From the NCBI RefSeq assembly GCF_051401765.1, contig NW_027480546.1, forward strand, positions 1,302,001 through 1,366,000: 64,000 bases of DNA, read 5' to 3'. Positions 44,301 through 59,829 of the stretch are shown in pieces. The notes under the pieces were generated by a model that searched no databases, was not told where the DNA came from, and worked only from the letters and a program-made list of their open reading frames with translations. This DNA comes from Calliopsis andreniformis. Its lineage: Eukaryota > Arthropoda > Insecta > Hymenoptera > Andrenidae. Made by a program: the position numbers and the translations under genes. The first letter of the stretch is position 1. Each line of letters starts with the position of its first letter.

Positions 44301-47300
44301 TAATCACAATAATCATAGTAACCATAATAATCTTAATGATGATCATAATATCCATGATAATTATACCAAGATCCGTAATAATCATAATAATCATAATAAT
44401 AATCCTAATGTCTTCGGAAATAATCATAATATACATTATACTTGCCATAACAACCATAATAGTCATAATAGCCATAATAATCATAATAGTCGTAATAATA
44501 ACAATAATGAACTTGGAAATAATGGTAATAATCATTATAATAGTCATAATAGCCATAAAAATCACAATAGCCATAATAATCAGAATGGTGATCATAATAA
44601 TCATACTAGCAACCATAATGATCACAGTAATCATCATAATAAACAGAATAGTCATGGAAATAATCTTAAGAATCGTTATTATTATCGGAATAACGATACT
44701 GATCTTAATGATGACCATAATATTCATCATAATTATACCTAGACATATAATAATCAGAGTAATCATCATAATAAGCATAATAAGCTTTGAAATAATCATA
44801 ATAACCTTAATACTAGCCATAATAACCATAATAATCTTAATAACTAGAGTAATCATAATAGTCATAATAATCGCAATAACCATAATGATCTTAATGATGA
44901 TCATGATATTCATCATAATTATACCAAGATCCATAATAAGCATGGTAACCATAATAATAAACATAATAAGCTTTGAAATAATCATAATAAAAGTTATACT
45001 AGCCATAGTAACCATAATAATCATAATAACTATAATAATCATAATAGTGATAATAATAACCGTAATAAACTTGGAAATAATCATATTTATCATCATAATA
45101 GCAATAGTAACCATAAAAATCATAATAGCCATAATAATCTGAATGTTGATCCTAATAATCATACTTACAACCATAATAATCATAGTGATCATCATAATAA
45201 CTACAATAATCAAAATAATCGTAATTGTAATGTTAATAAGCATAGCAATAATCACAATAATCATAGTAACCATAATAATCTTAATGATGATCATAATATC
45301 CATGATAATTATACCAAGATCCGTAATAATCATAATAATCATAATAATAACCCTAATGTCTTCGGAAATAATCATAATATACATTATACTTGCCATAACA
45401 ACCATAATAGTCATAATAGCCATAATAATCATAATAGTCGTAATAATAACAATAATGAACTTGGAAATAATGGTAATAATCATTATAATAGTCATAATAG
45501 CCATAAAAATCACAATAGCCATAATAATCAGAATGGTGATCATAATAATCATACTAGCAACCATAATGATCATAGTAATCATCATAATAAACAGAATAGT
45601 CATGGAAATAATCTTAATAATCATTATTATTAACGTAATAACCATAATGATCTTAATGATGACCATAATATTCATCATAATTATACCCAGACATATAATA
45701 ATCAAAGTAATCATGATAATAGGCATAATAAGCTTTGAAATAATCATAATAAAAGTTATACTAGCCATAGTAACCATAATAATCATAATAACTATAATAA
45801 TCATAATAGTGATAATAATAACCGTAATAAACTTGGAAATAATCATATTTATCATTATAATAGCAATAATAACACATAAAAATCATAATAGCCATAATAA
45901 TCTCAATGTTGATCATAATCATCATACTAACAGCCATAATAATCATAGTGATCATCATAATAACTACAATAATGATAATAATCGTAATTGTAATGTTAAT
46001 AAGCATAGCAATAATCACAATAATCATAGAAACCATAATAATCTTAATGATGATCATAATATCCATGATAATTATACCAAGATCCGTAATAATCATAATA
46101 ATCATAATAATAACCATAATAGGTTCGGAAATAATCATAATATACATTATACTACCCCTAACAACTATAATAGTCATAATAGCCATAATAATCATAATAG
46201 TCGTAATAATAACAATAATGAACTTGGAAATAATCGTAATAATCGTTATAATAGCCATAATAGCAATAAAAATCACAATAGCCATAATAATCAGAATGGT
46301 GATCATAATAATCATACTAACAACCATAATGATCATAGTAATCATCATAATAAACAGAATAGTCATGGAAATAATCTTAATAATGGTTATTATTAACGTA
46401 ATAACCATAATCACCTTAATAACCATAATGATATCAGTGATGACAATAATATTCATCATAATTATACTAACTCAAATAATAATCAGAGTAATCATAATAA
46501 TGAACAAAATAAGCTTTGAAATAATCATAATAACCTTTATACTAGCCATAGTAACCATAATAATCATAATAACTAGAATAATCATAATAGTCATAATAAT
46601 CGCAATAACCATAATGATCTTAATGATGATCATGATATTCATCATAATTATACCAAGATCCATAATAAGCATAGTAACCATAATAATAAACATAATAAGC
46701 TTTGAAATAATCATAATAACCGTTATACTAGCCATAGAAACCATAATAATCATAATAACTATAATAATCATAATAGTGATAATAATAACCGTAATAAACT
46801 TGGAAATAATCATATTTATCATTATAATAGCAATAATAACCATAAAAATCATAATAGCCATAATAATCTGAATGTTGATCATAATAATCATACTAACAGC
46901 CATAATAGTCATAGTGGTCATCATAATAACTACAATAATCATAATAATCGTAATTGTAATGTTAATAAGCATAGCAATAATCACAATAATCATAGTAACC
47001 ATAATAATCTTAATGATGATCATAATATCCATGATAATTATACCAAGATCCGTAATAATCATAATAATCATAATAATAACCCTAATGTGTTCGGAAATAA
47101 TCATAATATACATTATACTTGCCATAACAACCATAATAGTCATAATAGCCATAATAATCATAATAGTCGCAATAATAACAATAATGAACTTGGAAATAAT
47201 CGTACTAATCATTATAATAGTCATAATAGCCATAAAAATCACAATAGCCATAATAATCAGAATGGTGATCATACTAATCATACTAGCAACCATAATGATC

Positions 47301-47630
47301 ATAGTAATCATCATAATAAACAGAATAGTCATGGAAATAATCTTAATAATCATTATGATTATCGTAATAACCATAATCATCGTAATAACCATAATGATCT
47401 TAATGATGACCATAATATTCATCATAATTATACCAAGATCCATAATAATCATAGTAACCGTAACAATAAACATAATAAGCTTTGAAATAATCATAATAAC
47501 CTTAATACTAGCCATAATAACCATAATAATCATAATAACCAGAGTAATCATAATAGTCATAATAATCGGAATAACCATAATGATCTTAATGATGATCATT
47601 ATATTCATCATAATTATACCAAGATCCATA
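41363..47630 (-). repeat. 6,268-bp higher-order repeat, copy 2
   Basis: This is the tandem second copy of the 6,268-bp unit, nearly identical to copy 1. Its ACACAT mark is at 45,872. Copy-private changes include CTGAATGTTGATCATAATAATC at about 46,870, where copy 1 has GTTGATCCTAAT, and ATGATATCAGTGATG near 46,428. Confidence 0.82.
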
Positions 47631-48650
47631 ATAATCATAGTAACCATAATAATAAACATAATAAGCTTTGAAATAATCATAATAACCGTTATACTAGCCA
47701 TAGTAGCCATAATAATCATAATAACCATACTCGTCATAATAATTATAACAATAACCATAATAAGCTTGGAAATAATCATAATAAGCATTATACTAGCCAT
47801 AATAATCATAATAATCATAATAACTATAATAATCATAATAGTCATAATAATAACCACAATAAACTTGGAAATAATCATATTTATCATTATAATAGCTATA
47901 ATAACCATAAAAACCATAATAGCCATAATAATCTCAGTGTTGATCATAATCATCATACTAACAGCCATAATAGTCATAGTGATCATCATAATAACTACAA
48001 TAATGATAATAATCGTAATTGTAATGTTAATAAGCATAGCAATAATCACAATAATCATAGAAACCATAATAATCTTAATGATGATCATAATATCCATGAT
48101 AATTATACCAAGATCCGTAATTATCATAATAATCATAATAATAACCATAATAGGTTCGGAAATAATCATAATATACATTATACTACCCCTAACAACTATA
48201 ATAGTCATAATAGCCATAATAATCATAATAGTCGTAATAATAATAATAATGAACTTGGAAATAATCGTAATAATCATTATAATAGCCATAATAGCCATAA
48301 AAATCACAATAGCCATAATAATCTGAAAGGTGATCATAATAATCATACTAACAACCATAATGATCATAGTAATCATCATAATAAACAGAATAGTCATGGA
48401 AATAATCTTAATAATCATTATGATTATCGTAATAACCATAATCATCGTAATAACCATAATGGTCTTAATGATGACCATAATATTCATCATAATTATACTA
48501 AGACAAATAATAATCAGAGTAATCATAATAATAAACGTAATAAGCTTTGAAATAATCACAATAACCGTTATACTAGCCATAGTAACCATAATAATCATAA
48601 TAACTATAATAATCATAATAGTCATAATAATAACCGTAATAAACTTGGAA
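47631..48650 (-). repeat. 6,268-bp higher-order repeat, partial copy 3
   Basis: 47,631 to about 48,650 continues the 6,268-bp phase, including the ACCATACTCGTC, CTCAGTGTTGATC and AATAATAATAATGAAC landmarks. Near 48,650 the sequence leaves the unit: TTATCATTATAATAGCAAT replaces TTATCAGTATAATTGTAAT, and a run of 780-bp dimers takes over. Confidence 0.75.
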
Positions 48651-51632
48651 ATAATCATATTTATCATTATAATAGCAATAATAACCATAAAAATCGTAAT
48701 AGCCATAATAATCTGAATGTTGATCCTAATAATCATACTAACAACCATAATAATCATAGTGATCATCATAATAACTACAATAATCATAATAATCGTAATT
48801 GTAATGTTAATAAGCATAGCAATAATCACAATATTCAGAGTAACCATAATAATTTTAATGATGATCATAATATCCATGATAATTATACCAAGATCCGTAA
48901 TAATCATAATAATCATAATAATAACCGTAATGGGTTCGGAAATAATCATAATATACATTATACTAGCCATAACAACCATAATAGTTATAATAGCCATAAT
49001 AATCATAATAGTCGTAATAATAACAATTATGAACTAGGAAATAATCGTAATAATCATTATAATAGTCATAATAGCCATAAAAATCACAATAGCCATAATA
49101 ATCAGAATGGTGATCATAATAATCATACTAACAACCATAATGATCATAGTAATCATCATAATAAACAGAATAGTCATGGAAATAATCTTAATAATCATTA
49201 TGATTATCGTAATAACCATAATCATCGTAATAACCATAATGATCTTAATGATGACCATAATATTCATCATAATTATACTAAGACAAATAATAATCAGAGT
49301 AATCATAATAATAAACGTAATAAGCTTTGAAATAATCACAATAACCGTTATACTAGCCATAGTAACCATAATAATCATAATAACTATAATAATCATAATA
49401 GTCATAATAATAACCGTAATAAACTTGGAAATAATCATATTTATCATTATAATAGCAATAATAACCATAAAAATCGTAATAGCCATAATAATCTGAATGT
49501 TGATCCTAATAATCATACTAACAACCATAATAATCATAGTGATCATCATAATAACTACAATAATCATAATAATCGTAATTGTAATGTTAATAAGCATAGC
49601 AATAATCACAATATTCAGAGTAACCATAATAATTTTAATGATGATCATAATATCCATGATAATTATACCAAGATCCGTAATAATCATAATAATCATAATA
49701 ATAACCGTAATGGGTTCGGAAATAATCATAATATACATTATACTAGCCATAACAACCATAATAGTTATAATAGCCATAATAATCATAATAGTCGTAATAA
49801 TAACAATTATGAACTAGGAAATAATCGTAATAATCATTATAATAGTCATAATAGCCATAAAAATCACAATAGCCATAATAATCAGAATGGTGATCATAAT
49901 AATCATACTAACAACCATAATGATCATAGTAATCATCATAATAAACAGAATAGTCATGGAAATAATCTTAATAATCATTATGATTATCGTAATAACCATA
50001 ATCATCGTAATAACCATAATGATCTTAATGATGACCATAATATTCATCATAATTATACTAAGACAAATAATAATCAGAGTAATCATAATAATAAACGTAA
50101 TAAGCTTTGAAATAATCACAATAACCGTTATACTAGCCATAGTAACCATAATAATCATAATAACTATAATAATCATAATAGTCATAATAATAACCGTAAT
50201 AAACTTGGAAATAATCATATTTATCAGTATAATTGTAATAATAACCATAAAAATCATAATAGCCATAATAATCTGAAAGTTGATCCTAATAATCATACTA
50301 ACAACCATAATAATCATAGTGATCATCATAATAACTACAATAATCATAATAATCGTAATTGTAATGTTAATAAGCATAGCAATAATCACAATATTCAGAG
50401 TAACCATAATAATTTTAATGATGATCATAATATCCATGATAATTATACCAAGATCCGTAATAATCATAATAATCATAATAATAACCGTAATGGGTTCGGA
50501 AATAATCATAATATACATTATACTAGCCATAACAACCATAATAGTTATAATAGCCATAATAATCATAATAGTCGTAATAATAACAATTATGAACTAGGAA
50601 ATAATCGTAATAATCATTATAATAGTCATAATAGCCATAAAAATCACAATAGCCATAATAATCAGAATGGTGATCATACTAATCATACTAGCAACCATAA
50701 TGATCATAGTAATCATCATAATAAACAGAATAGTCATGGAAATAATCTTAATAATCATTATGATTATCGTAATAACCATAATCATCGTAATAACCATAAT
50801 GATCTTAATGATGACCATAATATTCATCATAATTATACCAAGATCCATAATAATCATAGTAACCGTAATAATAAACATAATAAGCTTTGAAATAATCATA
50901 ATAACCTTAATACTAGCCATAATAACCATAATAATCATAATAACCAGAGTAATCATAATAGTCATAATAATCGCAATAACCATAATGATCTTAATGATGA
51001 TCATGATATTCATCATAATTATACCAAGATCCATAATAAGCATAGTAACCATAATAATAAACATAATAAGCTTTGAAATAATCATAATAACCGTTATACT
51101 AGCCATAGAAACCATAATAATTATAATAACTATAATAATCATAATAGTGATAATAATAACCGTAATAAACTTGGAAATAATCATATTTATCATTATAATA
51201 GCAATAATAACCATAAAAATCGTAATAGCCATAATAATCTGAATGTTGATCCTAATAATCATACTAACAACCATAATAATCATAGTGATCATCATAATAA
51301 CTACAATAATCATAATAATCGTAATTGTAATGTTAATAAGCATAGCAATAATCACAATATTCAGAGTAACCATAATAATTTTAATGATGATCATAATATC
51401 CATGATAATTATACCAAGATCCGTAATAATCATAATAATCATAATAATAACCGTAATGGGTTCGGAAATAATCATAATATACATTATACTAGCCATAACA
51501 ACCATAATAGTTATAATAGCCATAATAATCATAATAGTCGTAATAATAACAATTATGAACTAGGAAATAATCGTAATAATCATTATAATAGTCATAATAG
51601 CCATAAAAATCACAATAGCCATAATAATCAGA
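48327..51632 (-). repeat. Run of 780-bp A/B dimers
   Basis: Dimer boundaries repeat at 48,327, 49,107, 49,887 and 50,667, each 780 bp apart. The last dimer is 966 bp long, with 186 bp of extra 9-mer-based sequence. Shared marks are GTAATGGGTTCGG, ATTCAGAGTAACC and AACAATTATGAACTAGG. This is the clearest view in the window of the alternating dimer as the basic higher-order unit. Confidence 0.85.
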
Positions 51633-54600
51633 ATGGTGATCATAATAATCATACTAACAACCATAATGATCATAGTAATCATCATAATAAACAGAATAGT
51701 CATGGAAATAATCTTAATAATAGTTATTATTAACGTAATAACCATAATCACCTTAATAACCATAATGATCTCAATGATGACCATAATATTCATCATAATT
51801 ATACTAAGACAAATAATAATCAGAGTAATCATAATAATAAACCTAATAAGCTTTGAAATAATCATAATAACCTTTATACTAGCCATAATAACCATAATAA
51901 TCATAATACCTAGAATAATCATAATAGTCATAATAATAACAGTAATAAAGTTGGAAATAATCATATTTATCATTATAATAGCAATAATAACCATTAAAAT
52001 CATAATAGCCATAATAATCTGAATGTTGATCCTAATAATCATACTAACAACCATAATAATCATAGTGATCATCATAATAACTACAATAATCATAATAATC
52101 GTAATTGTAATGTTAATAAGCATAGCAATAATCACAATAATCATAGTAACCATAATAATCTTAATGATGATCATAATATCCATGATAATTATACCAAGAT
52201 CCGTAATAATCATAATAATCATAATAATAACCATAATGGGTTCGGAAATAACCATAATATACATCATACTAGCCATATCAACAATAATAGCCATAAGAGC
52301 CATAATAATCATAATAGTCGTAATAATAACAATAATGAACTTGGAAATAATCCTAATAATTATTATAATAGTCATAATAGCCATAAAAATCACAATAGCC
52401 ATAATAATCAGAATGGTGATCATAATAATCATACTAGCAACCATAATGATCATGGTAATCATCATAATAAACAGAATAGTCATGGAAATAATCTTAATAA
52501 TCATTATTATTAACGTAATAACCATAATCATCGTAATAACCATAATGATCTCAATGATGACCATAATATTCATCCTAATTATACTAAGACAAATAATAAT
52601 CAGAGTAATCATAATAATAAACATAATAAGCTTTGAAATAATCATAATAACCTCTATACTAGCCATAATAGCCATAATAATCATAATAACTAGAATAATC
52701 ATAATAGTCATAATAATCGCAATAACCATAATGATCTTAATGATGATCATGATATTCATCATAATTAAACCAAGATCCATAATAAGCATAGTAACCATAA
52801 TAATATACATAATAAGCTTTGAAATAATCATAATAACCGTTATACTAGCCATAGTAACCATAATAATCATAATAACCATAATAATCTTAATAATTATAGT
52901 ATTAACCATAATAAGCTTGGAAATAACCATAATAAGCATTATACTAGCCATAATAATCATAATAACTATAATAATCATAGTAGTCATATTAATAACCATA
53001 ATAAACTTGGAAATAGTCATATTTAAAATTATAATAGCAATAATAGCCATACAAATCATAATAGCCATAATAACCTGAATGTTGATCATAATAATCATAC
53101 TAACAGCCATAATAGTCATAGTGATCATCATAATAACTACAATAATCATAATAATCGTAATTGTAATGTTAATAAGCATAGCAATAATCACAATATCCAG
53201 AGTAACCATAATAATTTTAATGATGATCATAATATCCATGATAATTATACCAAGATCCGTAATAATCATAATAATCATAATAATAACCGTAATGGGTTCG
53301 GAAATAATCATAATATACATTATACTAGCCATAACAACCATAATAGTTATAATAGCCATAATAATCATAATAGTCGTAATAATAACAATTATGAACTAGG
53401 AAATAATCGTAATAATCATTATAATAGTCATAATAGCCATAAAAATCACAATAGCCATAATAATCAGAATGGTGATCATACTAATCATACTAGCAACCAT
53501 AATGATCATAGTAATCATCATAATAAACAGAATAGTCATGGAAATAATCTTAATAATAATTATGATTATCGTAATAACCATAATCATCGTAATAACCATA
53601 ATGATCTTAATGATGACCATAATATTCATCATAATTATACCAAGATCCATAATAATCATAGTAACCGTAATAATAAACATAATAAGCTTTGAAATAATCA
53701 TAATAACCTTAATACTAGCCATAATAACCATAATAATCATAATAACCAGAGTAATCATAATAGTCATAATAATCGCAATAACCATAATGATCTTAATGAT
53801 GATCATTATATTCATCATAATTATACCAAGATCCATAATAATCATAGTAACCATAATAATAAACATAATAAGCTTTGAAAGAATCATAATAACCGTTATA
53901 CTAGCCATAGTAGCCATAATAATCATAATAACCATACTCATCATAATAATTATAATAATAACCATAATAAGCTTGGAAATAATCATAATAAGCATTATAC
54001 TAGCCATAATAATCATAATAATCATAATAACTATAATAATCATAATAGTCATAATAATAACCATAATAAACTTGGAAATATTCATATTTATCATTATAAT
54101 AGCAATAATAACCATAAAAATCATAATAGCCATAATAATCTGAATGTTGATCCTAATCATCATACTAACAGCCATAATAATCATAGTGATCATCATAATA
54201 ACTACAATAATCATAATAATCGTAATTGTAATGTTAATAAGCATAGCAATAATCACAATAATCATAGTAACCATAATAATCTTAATGATGATCATAATAT
54301 CCATGATAATTATACCAAGATCCGTAATAATCATAATAATCATAATAATAACCCTAATGTGTTCGGAAATAATCATAATATACATTATACTTGCCATAAC
54401 AACCATAATAGTCATAATAGCCATAATAATCATAATAGTCGTAATAATAACAATAATGAACTTGGAAATAATGGTAATAATCATTATAATAGTCATAATA
54501 GCCATAAAAATCACAATAGCCATAATAATCAGAATGGTGATCATAATAATCATACTAGCAACCATAATGATCATAGTAATCATCATAATAAACAGAATAG

Positions 54601-55091
54601 TCATGGAAATAATCTTAATAATCGTTATTATTATCGGAATAACCATACTGATCTTAATGATGACCATAATATTCATCATAATTATACCTAGACATATAAT
54701 AATCAGAGTAATCATCATAATAAGCATAATAAGCTTTGAAATAATCATAATAACCTTAATACTAGCCATAATAACCATAATAATCTTAATAACTAGAGTA
54801 ATCATAATAGTCATAATAATCGCAATAACCATAATGATCTTAATGATGATCATGATATTCATCATAATTATACCAAGATCCATAATAAGCATGGTAACTA
54901 TAATAATAAACATAATAAGCTTTGAAATAATCCTAATAAAAGTTATACTAGCCATAGTAACCATAATACTCATAATAACTATAATAATCATAGTAGTGAT
55001 AATAATAACCGTAATAAACTTGGAAATAATCATATTTATCATCATAATAGCAATAGTAACCATAAAAATCATAATAGCCATAATAATCTGA
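51633..55091 (-). repeat. Mosaic block of monomers from several HOR lineages
   Basis: The block mixes pieces with different nearest relatives. About 52,673-53,079 matches 12,310-12,716 (shift 40,363), including ATTAAACCAAG and ATATACATAATAAGC. 53,396-55,091 resembles the 28,180-29,775 region. 51,633-52,022 carries the TATACTAAGACAAATAATAATC type. It reads as a patchwork created by repeated exchanges, with no unit repeated in tandem inside it. Confidence 0.7.
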
Positions 55092-58000
55092 ATGTTGATC
55101 CTAATAATCATACTAACAACCATAATAATCATAGTGATCATCATAATAACTACAATAATCATAATAATCGTAATTGTAATGTTAATAAGCATAGCAATAA
55201 TCACAATAATAATAGTAACCATAATAATCCTAATGATGATCATAATATCCATGATAATTATACCAAGATCCGTGATAATCTTAATAATCATAATAATAAC
55301 CCTACTGTGTTCGGAAATAATCATAATATACTTTATACTAGCCATAACAACCATAATAGTCATAATAGCCATAATAATCATAATAGTCGTAATAATAACC
55401 ATAATGATCTTGGAAATAATCGTAATAATCATTACAATAGCCATAATAGACATAAAAATCACAGTAGCCATAATAATCAGAATGGTGATCATAATAATCA
55501 TACTAACAACCATAATGATCATAGTAATCATCTTAATAAACAGAATAGTCATGGAAATAATCTTAATAACCGTTATTATTAACGTAATAACCATAATCAC
55601 CTTAATAACCATAATGATCTCAATGATGACCATAATATTCATCATAATTATACTAAGACAAATAATAATCAGAGTAATCATAATAATAAACATAATAAGC
55701 TTTGAAATAATCATAATAGCCTTTATACTAGCCATAATAACCATAATAATTATAATAACTAGAATAATCATAATAGTCATAATAATCGCAATAACCATAA
55801 TGATCTTAATGATGATCATGATATTCATCATAATTATACCAAGATCCATAATAATCATAGTAACCATAATAATAAACATAATAAGCTTTGAAATAATCAT
55901 AATAACCGTTATACTAGCCATAGTAACCATAATAATCACAATAACCATAATAATCATAATAATTATAGTAATAACCGTAATAAGCTTGGAAATAATCATA
56001 ATAAGCGTTATACTAGCCATAATAATCATAATAACTATAATAATCATAATAGTCATAATAATAACCATAATAAACTTGGAAATAGTCATATTTATCATTA
56101 TAATAGCAATAATAACCATAAAGATCATAATAACCATAATAATCTCAATGTTGATCATAATCATCATACTGACAGCCATAATAATCATAGTGATCATCAT
56201 AATAACTACAATAATCATAATAATCGTAATTGTAATGTTAATATGCATAGCAATAATCACAATAATCATAGTAACCATAATAATCTTAATGTTGATCATA
56301 ATATCCATGATAATTATACCAAGATCCGTAATAATCATAATAATCATAATAATAACCATAATGGGTTCGGAAATAGTCATAATATACATTATACTAGCCA
56401 TAACAACCATAATAGTCATAATAGCCATAATAATCATAATAGTCGTAATAATAACAATAATGAACTAGGAAATAATCGTAATAATCATTATAATAGTCAT
56501 AATAGTCATAAAAATCACAATAGCCATAATAATCAGAATGGTGATCATAATAATCATACTAACAACCATAATGATCATAGTAATCATCATAATAAACAGA
56601 ATAGTCATGGAAATAATCTTAATAATAGTTATTATTAACGTAATAACCATAATCACCTTAATAACCATAATGATCACTATGATGACCATAATATTCATCA
56701 TAATTATACTAAGACAAATAATAATCAGAGTAATCATAATAATAAACATAATAAGCTTTGAAATAATCATAATAACCTTTATACTAGCCATAATAACCAT
56801 AATAATCATAATACCTAGAATAATCATAATAGTCATAATAATCGCAATAACCATAATGATCTTAATGATGATCATTATATTCATCATAATTATGCCAAGA
56901 TCCATAATAAGCATAGTAACCAGAATAATAAACAGAATAAGCTTTGAAATAATCATAATTACCGTTATACTGGCCATAGTAACCATAATAACCATAATAA
57001 CCATAATAATCATAATAATTATAGTAATAAGCATAATAAGCTTTGAAATAATCATAATAACCGTTATACTAGCCATAGTAGCCATAATAATCATAATAAC
57101 CATAATAATCATAATAATAATAGTAATAACCATAATAAGCTTGGAAATATTCATAATAAGCATTATACTAGCCATAATAATCATAATAACCATAATAATC
57201 ATAATCATTATAATAATAACCGTAATAAACTTGGAAATAATCATATTTATCATTATAATAGCAATAATAACCATAAAAATCATAATAGCCATAATAATCT
57301 GAATGTTGATCATAATAATCATACTAACAGCCATAATAATCATAGTGATCATCATAATAACTACAATAATCATAATAATCGTAATAGTAATGTTATTAAG
57401 CATAGCAATAATCCCAATAATCATAGAAACCATAATAATCTTAAAGATGATCATAATATCCATGATAATTGTACCAAGATCCGTAATAATCATAATAATC
57501 ATAATAATAACCATAACAGGTTCGGAAATAATCATAATATACATTATACTACCCCTAACGACTATAATAGTCATAATAGCCATAATAATCATAATAGTCG
57601 TAATAATAACAATAATGAACTTGGAAATAATCGTAATAATCATTATAATAGCCATAATAGCAATAAAAATCACAATAGCCGTAATAATCTGAATGGTGGT
57701 CATAATAATCATACTAACAATCATAATGATCATAGTAATCATCATAATAAACAGAATAGGCATGGAAATAATCTTAATAATCATTATGATTATCGTAATA
57801 ACCATAATCATCGTAATAACCATAATGATCTTAATGATGACCATAATATTCATCATAATTGTACCAAGATCCATAATAATCATAGTAACCGTAATAATAA
57901 ACATAATAAGTTTTGAAATAATCATAATAACCGTTATACTAGCCATAGTAACCATAATAATCATAATAACTATAATAATCATAATAGTCATAATAATAGC

Positions 58001-59829
58001 CGTAATAAACTTGGAAATAATCATATTTATCAGTATAATAGCAATAATAACCATAAAAACCATAATAGCCGTAATAATCTGAATGTTGATCCTAATAATC
58101 ATACTAACAACCATAATAATCATAGTGACCACCATAATAACTACAATAATCATAATAATCGTAATTGCAATGTTAATAAGCATAGCAATATTCACAATAA
58201 TCATAGTAACCATAATAATCTTAATGATGATCATAATATCCATGATAATTATACCAAGATCCGTAATAATCATAATAATCATAATAATAACCATAATGGG
58301 TTCGGAAATAATCATAATATACATTATACTATCCATAACAACCGTAATAGTCATAATAGCCATAATAATCATAATAGTCGTAATAATAACAATAATGAAC
58401 TAGGAAATAATCGTAATAATCATTATAATAGTCATAATAGCCATAAAAATCACAATAGCCATAATAATCAGAATGGTGATCATAATAATCATACTAACAA
58501 CCATAATGATCATAGTAATCATCAGAATAAACTGAATAGTCATGGAAATAATCTTAGTAACCGTTATTATTAACGTAATAACCATAATCACCTTAATAAC
58601 CATAATGATCTCAATGATGACCATAATATTCATCATAATTATACTAAGACAAATAATAATCAGAGTAATCATAATAATAAACATAATAAGCTTTGAAATA
58701 ATCATAATAACCTTTATACTAGCCATAATAACCATAATAATCATAATAACTAGAATAATCATAATAGTCATAATAATCGCAATAACCATAATGATCTTAA
58801 TGATGATCATGATATTCATCATAATTAAACCAAGATCCGTAATAATCATAATAATCATAATAATAACCCTAATGTCTTCGGAAATAATCATAATATACAT
58901 TATACTTGCCATAACAACCATAATAGTCATAATAGTCATAATAATCATAATAGTCGTAATAATAACAATAATGAACTTGGAAATAATGGTAATAATCATT
59001 ATAATAGTCATAATAGCCATAAAAATCACAATAGCCATAATAATCAGAATGGTGATCATAATAATCATACTAGCAACCATAATGATCATAGTAATCATCA
59101 TAATAAACAGAATAGTCATGGAAATAATCTTAATAATCATTATTATTAACGTAATAACCATAATGATCTTAATGATGACCATAATATTCATCATAATTAT
59201 ACCCAGACATATAATAATCAGAGTAATCATGATAATAGGCATAATAAGCTTTGAAATAATCATAATAACCTTAATACTATCCATAATAACCATAATAATC
59301 ATAATAACTAGAGTAATCATAATAGTCATTATAATCGCAATAACCATAATGATCTTAATGATGATCATTATATTCATCAGAATTATACCAAGATCCATAA
59401 TAATCATAGTAACCATAATAATAAACATAATAAGCTTTGAAATAATCATAATAACCGTTATACTAGCCATAGTAGCCATAATAATCATAATAACCATACT
59501 CGTCATAATAATTATAATAATAACCATAATAAGCTTGGAAATAATCATAATAAGCATTATACTAGCCATAATAATCATAATAATCATAATAACTATAATA
59601 ATCATAATAGTCATAATAATAACCGTAATAAACTTGGAAATAATCATATTTATCATTATAATAGCTATAATAACCATAAAAATCATAATAGCCATAATAA
59701 TCTCAGTGTTGATCATAATCATCATACTAACAGCCATAATAGTCATAGTGGTCATCATAATAACTACAATAATGATAATAATCGTAATTGTAATGTTAAT
59801 AAGCATAGCAATAATCACAATAATCATAG
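55092..59829 (-). repeat. Distal re-copy of 17,168-22,970 with a 1,064-bp deletion
   Basis: 55,092-57,302 follows 17,168-19,378 (shift 37,924), and 57,303-59,829 follows 20,443-22,970 (shift 36,860). The left edge lies between 55,092 and about 55,210, where the first 17 kb-specific variant (ACAATAATAATAGTAACC) appears. At 57,303 the sequence has the left partner's TAAAAATC upstream and the right partner's GTTGATCATAAT downstream. The exchange therefore fell within a few tens of bases around CTGAATGTTGATC. Confidence 0.83.

Noticed and set aside
35095..48650. Large duplications as pure assembly artefacts
   Set aside because: The copies carry private substitutions and differ in length relations (6,268, 3,456, 9,099 and others), which argues for real paralogous copies. 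An artefact cannot be fully excluded without reads.
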